A stretch of 64,000 nucleotides of DNA from Serinus canaria. Its lineage: Eukaryota; Chordata; Aves; Passeriformes; Fringillidae. The position numbers and the translations under genes are program-made. Location of the stretch: positions 93,102,990 through 93,166,989 of the forward strand of contig NC_066315.1 of the NCBI RefSeq assembly GCF_022539315.1, in the 5' to 3' direction. This document shows, piece by piece, positions 46,054 to 59,395 of this stretch. Each line of letters starts with the position of its first letter. Positions within the stretch are counted from its first letter, which is position 1. The notes under the pieces were generated by a model that did no database searches, was not told where the DNA came from, and worked only from the letters and a program-made list of their open reading frames with translations.

Positions 46054-49000
46054 ATTAGAAATGAATGTTAATATTCCTTAGATCAAGAAATAACCAGCTT
46101 GCATTCAATCTCCTTTAAGTTCTTAATTCTAAAAATGCAATCTTTAACTTGTCAAAAACTCAGACTGCAGTTGTACTGAGTCATCCAAAACACCTCACCC
46201 TTCTTTCTTGCCTTAGTTTTTCCTCCTTCCCAGGACTGACCCCCATAAAACTCTAACGAGGAAGGAAGCATGGTCCAATTGATGGGACATCTTTGTGACA
46301 GTCATGGTCCATAGCACTTTCATTTATGCAAATCCAGTCATTCTGATGTGTCAGCTGTATGTAACGTGAACACTTAGCTAAAACCACAACCTTACTTTGC
46401 TCTGATAATTGTCCTGCCGCTGCTAAGCCTGTCCGTGATGCAGGTGCATCATGAGCTGCTCTTTCAGGTGTCCTGGGTGAGGAGGGTAGATGCTGAATGA
46501 CAATTTTTTAAGCTGAAGGGTATTTGAGTGTTAAGTTATTATGTAGCCTTTTAGGTTGAATTTCATAATTACGAAATAAGTTGAGAAGGAAATTTTTGAT
46601 CATTTTCTTCAGAAACATTTATTAAATTTTTTCTGAGTTGCAACTCTCAGTAAAGTCAAAAGCACTTCCTTTCTGCCTCTAAGGACAACATTTTGTCCAC
46701 AGATTGTAACTTAAATGTATTTTTATCTGAACTACTATGTTTCAAAGGCTGGTAAAAGATTTATTGTGATGTATTAAACCATCTGTTTCCAAGGGCTGTG
46801 CTTCGCATTCCAGCATTAGACAATGCTTGTGGTGCTGTGTTTTTGATTCTCAAAGCTCCTTTGCCATTTTAACTTATATGTAGGTAACGGAGTGTTTTCA
46901 CTGACTGGTAAAGCAGTTGTCCTTGAGCAATCAAATCTTGAGCAGTCTACAGGGGAGGTCATCTGCAGGAGTACTCGCAACTTTTTTCTATTGATTTTTT
47001 TTTCCCTTTCCTGTACAGACTCCTAATAAACTTTAGAATCAATAAAAAATTAAATGCAAAATAGCAGCTTTTCCAAAATGCACCAGTGAATGGAGAAAAT
47101 ACTTTTACAGAGGGATGTACAAGATATTAACTTCTTTTTATATAGCTAGCTCTAAGCTGGAATATATTTTAGTCTATTTCAATAAAACATATGGGTCAAA
47201 ATAGTACAGGTCTGTGGGTGACCAAAGTTCAAATGGTGTGAACTCCTCTTTCATCTGCAAAGAAAACAGCAGTTGTCAGGGAGGTTTTCTTTCTCTGTAA
47301 GCATTGCACTCAAACTCAGAGAGCTTTTGGAGGTTGTTCAGTGCTGGCACTCTTTTGTTATGTTTGGAAAAAATAAAATTTGGAGAGGTAACAGTTTATT
47401 TGCCAAAAAAGGCAGGCTTGGATCTACCAAACCTATTCACAAAATTTGGGAAAAGTGAATATGAACAGACACAGATGAAAAAACAGGCAGAATGTTGCTG
47501 CCTGGGAAACATTTTCTTTTTGCTACTTTTTTAATATTGTCCAGTCCAACATGGCTTTTCATGTACAATAATGACTTGGGAGCAGATAAGCATATATAGA
47601 CTGCATGGTTGGTAAGGAAAGTGCAGTAAAATAATAATAAAGGACCATCACCACCTCCAACCAACCTTCCAGAATCCTGCTGTTTTAAAGCAGCTTGAAT
47701 TCCACAAATTGCATTACATTCAGTTCCTTTTCCTAAACAGTGTTTTTGTCTTTCAATGCCCCGACAATCCCAAATTTCAAGAAAATATTTGTTCTCTTGA
47801 TGAAAAAAAGTAATTATCCTTCAAGGCTAGTTTCTTGCTTTATGAGAGGATAGATTATATCACATTAAAAGGGAAAGCCTAAAGTTTCTCTTTCTCCTTA
47901 ATCTCTGTCTGTGTTTTCATAGGAAGGAAACACTAGCCAAGGCTGTCCCAGGCATGAGTAAGAGATCCTAGGAGCATCTCCAAGGATTCACATGGTATTT
48001 CCTGGCAAATATGTTGCCTATGTGGCTGAATTGTGCTGCTCTGCTTGTGCTGCTGAGGAATTGCTGTCCTCTGATACAGTTTTTGAACTCAAAAATTCAG
48101 GAAGCCTACAAAAATAATATGTTTTGGGCATTACCATGACTACCAGCTAAAGGTAATAGAAAAAATAGCTTGTTTGCCTTAATCTGTAGTCACACGCAAA
48201 ACAAATATACAGGCAATTATTATGGAATTCTCAGAAAATGGACTTCAAGCATACAATCAAAGCAAACTAAGAGCAACTCATAAGCAAATATTAAAAGCTT
48301 GAGCTGTTGGGTTTAATTTTTTTCATTCTGAATTGGGTGTTGCTTCGCTAATCTTCTTAGAAACATGGACTTATTATTAAAGTGCCTGTCTAGGTTCTTG
48401 GTAAAATCAGGCATAATTTTTTTCATTATTGCAAGTAAAGATTTCTGCTTTCAGTAGTACTGCAGACAGCAGTGAATCAAGGTTATGTCATACGAGTCCT
48501 AAGGCTGGTTTTGCAGAATAAAATATTTCATTTACAAGCTCTGGTTTAAAATGTAGCATTTCTGAGTGATGGAAAACTGTACTCTACAGCCTTGGTATAA
48601 TATCTTGGTATACTGTACTTTGGGGAATGAACAGAAGCCCTGAGTGCTGACACAACCATTGAACAGATGATCTTATATTTACAGTATGGTATCTCATTTT
48701 AAATAGAATTTATCCAGCAAAATATTCCAAAAAAGGTGCTAATATTTTGCCTTCTGAAAGCTAGTTTTTGGAAGAGGTCTGTCAGCTTAACTTTCTGCTT
48801 CAAGTGGATTCTCAGTATGTGATTTTTGCTAGGTTACCTACCTAAATTCCTTTTTTCACTACCCTTCTTTTTCTTTTTCTGTTTTTTTTTTTTTTTCATA
48901 ATGCATATAATTACTTTTCTCTTGAATGGTTGTTATTCAAAACATATGTTATTGTGGTTCTGGAGAGAGTTGATATAATAGCTATTTTGGTAATCCCTTT

Positions 49001-51000
49001 ATACTACTTTGTTAGGAATTCACAACTGTTGTACACTTGCAAAAAATCCCTACTTGCTCTACTGTCTTCTTTTTTCCCCCTAAACACTAGATTTAGAAGT
49101 CTTGCTTCTGTATACCCTAGACTCCCCAAAACAGAGCCCCCTCCACGAGAAATTCTCATGCCTGCAGAACTTCCAGTTTACAGACTGTAAATCTTGCCTG
49201 TGGTCCAGGAGAGGGGGGAGACAAAGGAAGTTTTCAGACTTGAAAATGTGTAAAAAGAGAGATAAGCTAAAGAAAGAAGACAGAACTACACTGAATGCTA
49301 TGGTGAAGTTCTGAAAACTCACTGCTAAATTCTCAACATTTATGGTTGATTTTAGGAACCAAGAATTTGTCAAATGTTATGAAGCAGCAAGAAGCCAGCA
49401 TTAGACAGAAAATAGCCTTAGACAAAACTACTGATGCCAGCCAAAAATGTGTGAAGAAGTTATTCCTAATGTTATTTCTTTTTCCTAGTGATTTGTGTGT
49501 AGTCCTGCAAGTTTCTTCTTCCACACTGGAGGGAATAAAGCTTTTGAATTTGTACCCATAATGCTCCTTTGCTGAAGGATATAAATGTTTTTCCGATTTC
49601 CAACTACACCAAAATCATTTGAGAAAATCTCTGTGCCATTGGCAATGCTACTGAGTGAAAGGTATTATGTACCTCGGGGAGATATTTCCCCTATGGACCT
49701 TCTCCAGAATGCATCATGGTCTGCAATTGGATCCCTGGGAAACAGCATCTGCTGAGAGTTTTGTAGGCTAAACTACACTTGAACCTGTTTGGCCATTTAC
49801 TGAACATTAAAGGGGCTGCTTCAGCAGCTTCAGCTTGTTTTAGAGAAGGTTTTGGTGCTGAAGCTTGCAGGCAAAGAAAAAACACCTTATGAAAAGACTT
49901 CCTGTGGCCCACATTTAACCTGAATTTTAATGTTCTGCTGCCCACCTCAAGCAATGCAAGTGAAGGAAAGAAAATGTAAGAGATGCAAGGTTTAAATCTC
50001 TATGGAGTGGACATGTTCAGTTCCCATCTTCTTGTAACAAAATGTTGCTGATCAGTAAAGGTATGCCACTATGGAAAAATCTCATCCTTTTACTACCATT
50101 TTGCCTCTTGCTGCTTTTGCATTGAAAATCACGTTTGTAATGAATTAAAAAAACCCTCTGAACCGATTCATTTGGAAGAGATCCAAACAGTACATTTTTC
50201 TTCATTCATGTAACTTTTGTCTTCATTTTTCTCTGAAACAAAATTTTGGCAAAACCCCATGTAAGTTTTCAAAGTATCTTACTTAAGACATTTTGGATTT
50301 TCCTTTGCAAAATTATTCCATCAAAAGTGTTTCCAGCCAGTTGTACTGGCAATGCCCTTCATTTTTGTTTGAGTGTTTGGTCTCCATATTCATGTCCAGG
50401 AAAATAGTTACACTTTTTAAAAATAAATTATTTGTGTTAGTATTAATAATATTGAAATAATAGTTGATATATTACCATAATACAGTAAGGGGGGTGTACA
50501 GAATTTACTGTGGTAATGATGTAGTAATACATATGTATTATTTTTATTGTTCAACTGAAACAAACAGAGTAAAAGCCTCATGTGACTCTCCTAACAGCCC
50601 ACTTCAGGGTGTGACACCCTTGTTAGGCATTTTTGTGGTGTGTTCTCCACCATGTCTGTGTTCCCATGATAGAAAATAACTCTGGTTGTCACTGATAAGA
50701 ACAGCATGGAGTTATGGGCAAGGTGGAGAAAAATAGTTTTGAATCTTGGTGCGATCTTGGGTGCCACGCTAGACCTTGGGTAGATGCAATGTAGCTCATT
50801 AAGGTGATTTAATATGTCCCAGTTAAAAAAAACCAATATAATGTGTGGACTGTATGTTAGACTTAGCAAAATTGGAGAGACACAAGGTTACTTTTTATGC
50901 AACCAAAGTTGAATTGCGAAACTGAACAAAAATGAAAAGTACTTTGATTTGAACGAAAAGTCTTTACATTTTGCATCTATTTAGAAAATACTTAAAAGAG
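46054..51000. other. Unique AT-rich sequence, no gene seen
   Basis: Open frames are 97 aa or less and unrecognised. A poly-T run lies near 48882-48897. Frames at 48930-49561 overlap on both strands without a domain. No named repeat found in about 5 kb. Confidence 0.45.
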
Positions 51001-54000
51001 GATTGTATTGGCATTTTGAAATAAGCAGAATTTGGTTTGCTTACAAGCTTAAGTATGAAAAACAAAATAAACTTTAGAATTAGCTAGTAAAACTCCAGGG
51101 TGTGTTCATGCAGAAGATACTGAAATACGCCTTTTAACCTCTTCAGGATGGAACATGTTAATCAACTTTTGATATTGTTTTTCCTTCTTGAATATTCTTA
51201 AAATGGAGCAAGAAAGGTCTAAGCTGCAAATTCAAGTTGACAGTGATAAAACATTTATTTCCTTCCTTTCATGACACTATAAAATAGACAGGTAAAAGAT
51301 GGATTCTATATTTTATGGAGCTTAATTTCTTCTGAAATATGAAACAATATAAAATTATGTCTTAACTCTGTCATATAAGGAAGTCTGAAATATCATTTCT
51401 GATTTCTGGATTTTTTTCTTAAGATGGATATGAACCTTTTTGTATCAGTCTTAGTTGAACCTCTAGTAATTTTTCTACAAATACCTATGCTTGTAATAAC
51501 CATTTTTATTGTAGACAAAACTGTTGTTAAAGTAGAAATATAAAACACGTGGGTGAATATATGGTTGAATTATTTTAATTAGACATTCTTAGTTTATTGA
51601 AAGATTATTGTTTTTTAGCTTTCAGATTTCATCAAGAGAGATTAAAAACCCAATAATTTTCTTTAAAGCCTAAAGGAATTTACATACAGTTTTGGCAAAA
51701 ACAATGTATTTTGATTCACAAATCAGACTTTGTGACAGTTGTGGGGATATTATTTCTTGTCTCCATTCTCTTTCAGGGACAGGCTTTCCAGATACTCAGT
51801 GTTTATCACCTGGGTGCTGAAACCATACATGCTGTGTTTTCCAGAACAATGTCTTTGCATTGTCCCAGAGGAAAGGTTGAAATGACTCTCTGACTCTCTG
51901 AGGTGAAAACTGCCTGCAAAATGGACCAACAGAAGAGAATGAGAGCATACAATGTCTGACTTATATATATATATATAGTTTTTTTTTAAATTTTATTTTT
52001 TGGCAATATAATTGTATTTCCACATCAGCATGTTTTAAATTTTGGAAGAAAATTTTTATTGTTGGAATTTCTACTAAAGGGTAACTAATTTTCCTGGAAA
52101 ATTCTAATTGGAGTAACACTCTTTTGTGAGTTATATTCAGGACTTAAGCCTTTGGTTGTTAACTTCTGAAAAGGCCTTTACATAGCACCCTACTTTGTAG
52201 ACTATTTCAGCTATCAAGGTCAGGCTCTAGAGTTTACTGCTCAGTTTCTAAATGTCCTGAGGTTCCAACTGAACTGAGTCAACATAAAATGCCTACCTTC
52301 CCTATTTAGTCTGAAAGCTGGGTTTAATATATTAAAGCAAAGCCACAGGATTACAGAAAACCTTCACTATAGATGACATCTCCACACTGACTTTTCACCC
52401 CCACATTTGTTGCATCCACTTCAGAGAGCATCTTATCAAGACGATGAAATATCATGAGAAAAGATCTTTTTTTTCGTGAAGAACTTTGCAAACCTTTGGT
52501 GACTGAGTCACCCTTAATGAAAGGAAAATTGTTCTGTCCCAGATTCCTGATTTTATTTCTTGCTGTTGTTGTTGCTTATAACCAATGCATAGTTAGAAAA
52601 CAACCACATGCAGATTTAATTACTCCTTTCCCTTTCTGGACTGTGTTGAAGGTATGGCAGGGTCATAGTAATATACTGGAGATTGATTAATTTGTGTCTT
52701 CTTGGTCTTTTGAGTAGGGGAAGAGCGGGAAAAAAAAAAGAATCTGTAGGATTTCCAGGAAAAATCAGGTTTAAAGAAGCCTGGTTAGAATCAATGACTC
52801 AAACAGCACTACACATTGGAACAGAGCTGTGGCACAACCTACAGTGACTGAGTCATCTCCAGAATGATGTTTGCATGATATATATATTTTTATTTTTTTT
52901 AATGTGAGCCCTCTTCATGACATTTGGAGAATTATAAATCAGATCTGACTAACAACCTTGAATATGCTGCCAGTTGAGACAAATCCAAAAAACAGAGCCT
53001 CAAGATTTTAATCTCAACCAGTTTGTGCAACGCTATGCAATGCAGATGAAGGAATTGATCATAAAGAAACGACTGTGTAATCAGGAAGGATTTTTACCCC
53101 TATTTGTCCTGCAGCTTATTTTAGAACTGAGTTTTAGTCAGTCATTAAATTGATCAATCTATTATGCTACTCTCTGTCTCAGTTGCCTGATATTAGCTGT
53201 TCTGTCTACTTCACTTACAGATTGTTTTTCTCTAATCACAATTTTAACTGATTGATTTAGCTGTATGTTTGTTGAAGGTTTCTAATGGTAACATCCCTCA
53301 ATATCCAAAAGAGAGGGGAGTAGAAAATAATTTTGCGTGCATGCATCATGGAGACATATCACACTTTCTTAATAAACAGATTTCTGAAATATTTAAAATA
53401 CAATCTGAAAGCTCTGCATGCCCTTCTGAAAAGTCCTTTTCTATGCAGACTGAAGTCATGTTGTCTTTGATTTTCTTGGGGGTTTTTTTGGCATAAAGTT
53501 GCCTTCATACACAAATGTCATGACTGTTTTTTTTTTTTTAAGAGTTTAAAAACTCATCATCTTCTGGAGTGCATCCATTTGAAATGCCCAAATGCAGTCC
53601 ACTTCTTCCCAATTTTTCAACATAGCTAGGCTCTGAAAACTTTCAGTTCATATTGTGTGTTTTTGAAACAAAAAAATTCAGATGACAGAATTGAACTTCC
53701 TTTCATGATTGTCTCAGGAATTTTGGCTTAGTTTGCACACCGCCATTTGATGCTTCCCAGATTTCAGATGGAAATGTTAAGAACCATCTCTTCTTAGTAT
53801 CCTTAATCTATTTATGATTATGAGACTTTTCTGTGAAGGATCTTGAATGCTTTCCTTGTCCAAAAGTTCCTAGGCAAAGCTGTGCTTTACCATGGCGCTG
53901 GTGCTCGCACACCACAAGAGCAGATGCTTTAGTAGCAAATATGCAAATCATGTCACTTCATAGGTCCTCTTTTATCAATAGGAGATGAAGGAATGTAAAG

Positions 54001-56281
54001 GATCAGATTCTTCAATATTTCACTACAGAGACTGATTCCAAGAAACTAGAGACAGAAGATAAATGAATTACATTGTTTGTTTATAAACAGTCCCAAAATC
54101 CAATTCTTTTTGATCCTTCAGAATTTGGCTCTACTATAAAAAAATGCAAATCAATACATCTCGAATTCTGAAGTCGAATTCATAATTAAATTTTGCTAGA
54201 TTCTGTATTCTCTTAGAGTGAAATTCAAAGGAAAAAAATTAACAAGGCACATGAACCCTGGGAAACAAATTTCATGGAGACTGTGGTTATTTAAGAAAGC
54301 ATAAAGTTGAACAGAGCATCTCCCTTTCTGTAGGTTTTGCCATCATGCACATATTCTGAAGATGTAAAGCTGGATTGTCTTTCGCTTCTGTGTTATTTTT
54401 AGATGCAGTTTGTGGTGTCACTTCCTGCCATTCTCATTTTTGTTGTTGTTGATGTTGTTGAATTGCAAAAGTGAACAGAATAATACTGACCAAACAAGAA
54501 CTTACTGCAATGTTTCCATGTCCAAATTTTTGTAAGTATACATTTATAATTTATCTAGCAGAATTACACCTTGAGAAATCATCTCTTTACATAGAAAATT
54601 TTATAACAATTTCTAAGGATATGTCCTCTGAGAGAAAAATTAATGTGAAAAAAGCCCCTCATCCTGTGCAATCCTGGCCTCTCCTGGTGGTTCTTTACAC
54701 CCTTACTATGTGAAATTGCCCTTGGAATGAAAACAGAAAAATACAGTAGAGAAAATTATGTAGCTCTGAACCCTGGTGTAATTTACATTAGCATTTACAA
54801 TAGCCAGAGTGAAACTGTAAAGTATGGACCTCTTTACTGTATTTCCTTTAGACATTCCTGCCACAGAAACATTTTTTAAATGAGAATTTTATTCCCACTG
54901 ATGCTTATTTTCAATTATTTTAAAACAATACATTAAAAAGCTTTGTAATTGAGAAAATACTAAGTTGACTGAATTTTCACGTTTGATTGCTGACCACTGC
55001 TGAGAAGCCAAGTTTCCTCCATTTGCCGTAAGTAGATGAAAACATGGCACCTGGGACTCTGGCTCTTTGACCCAACAAATAACTTGTATTCATTCTGAGA
55101 TAAAATGTTCCCTTTAGTCCTCATCTAATTACCAAATAGATTCACTAGCCTAAAATCTTCAATCAAAACCTAACCCTAAGCCTTCATATCATTTTTCCTT
55201 CCATTAATATGCTGCCCAAACAGGAGCTATTTGTTAGCAATATCTCTCTGGTTTAATTTGTTATATTAACTTGAATAAAAGTAGGGTATAGACCCTGTCC
55301 TATGCAAATTGAATATCTACCTTCCTCCTAGTGCTCTTGTGGTTAACTGCTATACTTGTAAGCAACACATCAGTACTTTGCTTAGCACTGCATCTGCAGC
55401 TGTATCAGCTGTATGTGCTGTCTTGGCACGGATTAAATAAATTACAGTCCTTCAGCATTTCTTTACATTTAAGTAGAGATTTTTTGGAGTTCCTGTTGAT
55501 TGAAAAGGTGAATTTAGGACATCAGTATATGATGACCATCTTAAGGGTGTTCATGATGTTACCAATTTCTCTCATACTTTATAGGCAGACTGAGTTATCT
55601 CAAGTTTGTAAATTTCCTGGCCCATTCTTGGTGTGTAGCTGTAATTTAAGTTTTGTGGGTAGTTAATACACAAGATATGTTAAAATTTAGTGCAAGAGTT
55701 TTGGGTAATTCCCATGGTACTGTGGTGTATGTGTCACCACTCTAGCTAAAACTTCATCACCATTTCTCTCAATTACCAGCAACTATTTTGCATAATATAG
55801 CTGCTGTCCTTTTTTCCTTTCTCTTCTATATTTCTGGAAAATATTGTCTATGTGAGACTATCAGACAAGCATAGTTTTTTCTTTTTTCTCTCTATTTGTT
55901 TCTTGTACAGGAACAAGAACCTTGTATTTAAGTTAGGGTCATAAAAATAAGGAGAAGCCCAATCAGAAGGTTGCATTTTAATCCAAAAATCCATAAAGAA
56001 ATTTTATCTCTTAGGAGAAAGAAGCCTTTAATTTTAAAGGTAAAATTATAACAGAAGATTTACAGTTAGAAATAATAGATTTTTATATTAAAGCTAAGCT
56101 GAGAAATGATTGAAAGCTTGGGTGCTTAAAGCTTCTTAGACCTCTCTCTGTCATCTGTCTTCACCCTAAGAAGTTTATGAAACGTGAGTACCTAAGATTT
56201 CTTAGCTCTTATATCTAAGCAAAAATACTGGGAAAAGAATGTCTAGAATCCCAGCTGCCAAAACCCAGTGCTCTTTGCAAT
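51001..56281. other. Unique AT-rich sequence with short AT and TTG runs
   Basis: An (AT)n run lies at 51961-51978 and another AT-rich run near 52876-52905; GTT-type triplets recur at 52560-52575 and 54438-54461. An octamer-like ATGCAAAT word lies at 53941-53948. The 111-aa frame at 55331-55666 is leucine-rich and not recognised. Confidence 0.45.
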
Positions 56282-56900
56282 CAGGCATCAGTCTGGAGTA
56301 CAGCTTTAGTGGTCTTGATGGGTGAATTCCATATGGGAAGATGTGTGTGTTGCTGTTGCTTGATCGATCAATCGCCTTTGACACCACCGGTCTCCTGGGT
56401 GCGGCCGATTCGCTCACAGACCTGGCTGGGCTGGATGCACAGCTCTGAGCTGGCTCTGCCTGCTACTCTTGGACAAATGACAAAGACCCTCCCTTGTGGG
56501 CTATGTAGTTTTCAAACCTCTATGTTTTGCAACATCTCTGTGGGATCCATCATCGGGAGCACACATGCGCAGCTATCTGTCTGCTTTTACAGAGGCAGTC
56601 AGTATTATTGCCCAGATGTCCCAGTGCCTGTGAGAAACAATTGCATGATTGAAAAGAATCAGGGTGCAGCTTTTTGTCGATAAGACCATGTGAGGTTGGC
56701 AGGGAAAGGCAATACTTCAAAAGTCTACTTTTGTTTAGGGCTCTACCCCATGGGTTGTCAGTGTGATGCACAGACCCAAGTTTCAGCTGGGAGTGCCATC
56801 AGTCATGAGAGCATGGTGGCAACCATGTAATACCACGTAGGTGCCAATGTTGAGGAAGGTCTTCTTTTGGGGGTAGCAAGAAGCATGTTCTCATTTGCCT
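56282..56900 (+). mobile_element. Decayed L2-like LINE reverse transcriptase
   Basis: Landmarks of an L2-type reverse transcriptase appear in the right order on the plus strand in switching frames. From 56282: a STALVVLMGEFHMGR segment like the conserved TALV..DDL block. From 56341: VLLLLDRSIAFDTTGLL, matching LLLLDLSAAFDTVDH (AFD at 56374-56382), then SLTDLAGL and a following SW. At about 56540-56560: a VGSIIGS segment like VPQGSILGP. At about 56601-56640 the YADD region is no longer readable as such, followed by CL-ETIA and, near 56665, DKT. A GVARSMF segment near 56870 fits the block beyond the active site. Stops and at least two frameshifts make it dead. L2 is among the oldest LINEs in amniotes. 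A related CR1-superfamily LINE is the alternative. Confidence 0.55.
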
Positions 56901-58489
56901 CCAGTGAATGACTAATTTCAGTGGTCTGTTTGTAAACTGTCTCCAGCTTACAGCAGTCCATTTTGTCTAGGGTCATGTAGGAACAGCACATGGCAAATTG
57001 ATTAATGTGTTGTGATCTCATAGACAAGGGAGGCCCAGGTAAAAATGTCACAAAAGTGTTACACTCACATTTTTGGCCTTTCATTTTGGACTTCATTCTT
57101 CCAAACAAACCTTCTATTTGCAGCATTTGAAAGACAGTCCTCACTGTGGTGAGGATTCTGTGGATGACTGGCCTTATCAGGATGTATCTTGGGGATGGAC
57201 TTGGATTCTTTTCCACAGAAAATTTTCATTGCCAGAGACTGAGGAAAGGAGTTTTGTCTCTGTCTCACAGACTTTAAGACTAAAGTAAGATGTTTGGGGT
57301 AGTTTTGCCACTCTAGAAGTAGCAGAAAAGAATAATTTTACAATTGTCACAAGCAAGAAATGGCATGAACAGCATCAAGAACTTCTTGAAAAAAGGAGGG
57401 CTTTTCTTTAGACCAAAATATTAATTTCAAACTTGATTCTGTGATGGTAATAATACGCTATAAAATCCAAGACGTGAATTATTAAAAACCACAATTAACG
57501 ATGATGCAGTCCTCAAAAAGGAGAGATACAACAATAGTAATTTTGAATAATAGTTTTAAAATGACAAAAATCAATGAATACTAATATGTGTAGTAAAAAA
57601 ACCTCAACTGAATTAGCTGACAAAAAGTGAACAAACGGCATCACGCTGTGGCTACAGAAAAGCTTTTGTACAAAGTAAACCAGCAAGAATACAAATGAGA
57701 AACTGCCAGCATATGTTTTGTGTAAAGAATAAGATGAAGTATCCCAAACTGTGTCAATTATTAGAACTAAAGGCTCGAACTTTGACATATGATCTAGAAA
57801 TCATAAATTGCACTTTCAAAGAGCAGTGTCAGACGCTCTAATCTTCCAAGTTGCTTTAAACAGGAGATAAAGTTTGTAAACAAAAGCACTTTGTTGAAAC
57901 TTTCAACAGATCAAAGTGTAACCTTAGACTTAATAAGAAATAATAAATGCTGTTAAAGTCTAACAGTGGGGAGAGATGCATGCTTAGATGAGCTGCCAGC
58001 AAACACTCAGTGAGAAATGATAGATACACGACGGAACTGTTACTTTAACTGAACATTTGAATCAAAAAGTCTAATATTACGCAACTCAACAATCCCAGTG
58101 AACTGTTTTTCCTACCTATCTGCATCACTGGATATTGGTCTTAAATGCTGGACAAAATTTGTTTATGAGTGCTGAAATACATTGCCTGCATGCAGAGGGC
58201 ACATACAGGCACTCAAATATCTGAGACATTTCCCCAGCTCATTGCAAATGATTTCCACATAGGTCAGCCTGGTTTATTTCCGTTGTGGTTCACTGGGGAT
58301 GATTCAGGTGTTTTGTGTTTGCAAACTGAGCAAGATCTTGGATAATATAGATTTGTCCACTTGACTGACTGGGTAACTCTTTGGACTCATTAAAATGAAA
58401 ATACTTGGTGACTGCTCCTGAAAAAAAACAACATGGAAATGAAACAAAAAAACCCTCCAAACCCTCACACTCCTCACTTTAGAAAGACC
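56901..58489. other. Unique sequence, no gene seen
   Basis: A 137-aa minus frame (57216-56803) overlaps the end of the L2-like relic and continues leftward from here; I treat it as an antisense shadow. The rest is AT-rich and unrecognised. Confidence 0.4.
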
Positions 58490-58985
58490 TTCATAAAAAT
58501 TGGATTAAAAATATTCTGTAATATCCTGACCAGGTCTGTACATACTAGCAATTTAAACTCGCCCTTTTTAAAATGACACCAGGGAGCTAGAGGAGGCTGT
58601 CCATTATCCTCTTTTCTTTTTGCAATTGTAATGGAACATTTAGCCTGATTTTTTCAGCAACAAAGAATTGCTTCAAGGAATGAAAATTGGAAACTCCATA
58701 AATTTCAGTTCATTGTATGCAGATGACATATTGATTTGCCCCTGTAATCCTGGTCATAATCTGCCCATAATCCTGCAAACAGTGGATTGCTTTTACATTA
58801 CCCCTGCCTTTTTTGCAGCTACAGTGATCAAGCCTGTTTTCTTAAAATGAATGTGCTGTTGCAGAACCTGCTTAACAAAGTATGACCTGATGAGACAGGA
58901 TAATTCTAGATACCTTGAGATAATTATACATGAAGCTACCATCAACAGAAAACTAAAAACCTCTCTTCCCTGAGTGGAGTGGGAA
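58490..58985 (+). mobile_element. Decayed L1/Tx1-group LINE reverse transcriptase
   Basis: Three conserved blocks of an L1/Tx1-type reverse transcriptase lie in order in three frames. Block 1, from 58501, starts WIKNIL and ends FKMTPGS, as in WIKILY...F.LTRGTRQG, with stops at 58519 and 58546. Block 2, from 58595, reads GCPLSSFLFAIVMEHLA and then a stop at 58646. Block 3, from about 58660, reads QGMKIGNSINFSSLYADDIL, with the catalytic YADD at 58716-58727. About 180 bases on in the same frame, SRYLEIIIHE matches the RYLGI block near 58908. The sequence is LINE-like rather than retroviral because of the GCPLSP and RYLGI blocks. It is interrupted by at least two frameshifts and four stops. A weaker continuation may run to about 59035. 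Neither ORF1, endonuclease nor a 3' tail was found. Confidence 0.75.
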
Positions 58986-59364
58986 TGTCTCTATGTATGT
59001 CCCTAATTTTTTTCAAACTTCCTTTAGAACTATAAAACCAATGAATATGATAGGTGTTTTTCTCTTACTACCGCACTTGAAATTTGTACAAGTGATAGAT
59101 TTGAAGTCTGTTTCTTAAGTGTTGTAATCACTGTTAGAAAAAGGTGGGTCAACTTCAAAACATTTTGAGGTATTTCATATGAAAATTTCAGTTCATTATG
59201 CTTTGGATGGCTGTTGATGCAGAACTGAGATACTATTGCTGTAGTAAGTGTTACACATAGAAAGAAATTATAATGACAAAACCTGTATGCTGAAATTACT
59301 GGTAGTTACCTGAGAACAAAAACTCTCATTGTGGAGATGACTGAAATAATGTAATGTGTTTTTC
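58986..59364. other. Probable decayed continuation of the LINE, then unique sequence
   Basis: To about 59035 the plus strand can be read as MSLIFFKLPLE-like sequence resembling the L1 block after RYLGI, but this is weak. Nothing is recognised beyond. Confidence 0.3.

Positions 59365-59389
<25 letters not shown>
59365..59389. repeat. Poly-T run (25 T)
   Basis: An unbroken T25. On this strand it would be the poly-A of an element on minus, so it is not the tail of the plus-strand LINE relic to its left. No SINE or retrocopy was recognised to its right. Confidence 0.9.

Positions 59390-59395
<6 letters not shown>

Noticed and set aside
56803..57216. 137-aa minus-strand frame
   Set aside because: Its left part is antisense to the L2-like relic, and the translation matches nothing I know. 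Kept only as a possible unresolved item.
59365..59389. T25 run as the tail of the nearby LINE relic
   Set aside because: The relic is on plus and would end in poly-A on plus; the run has the opposite orientation.
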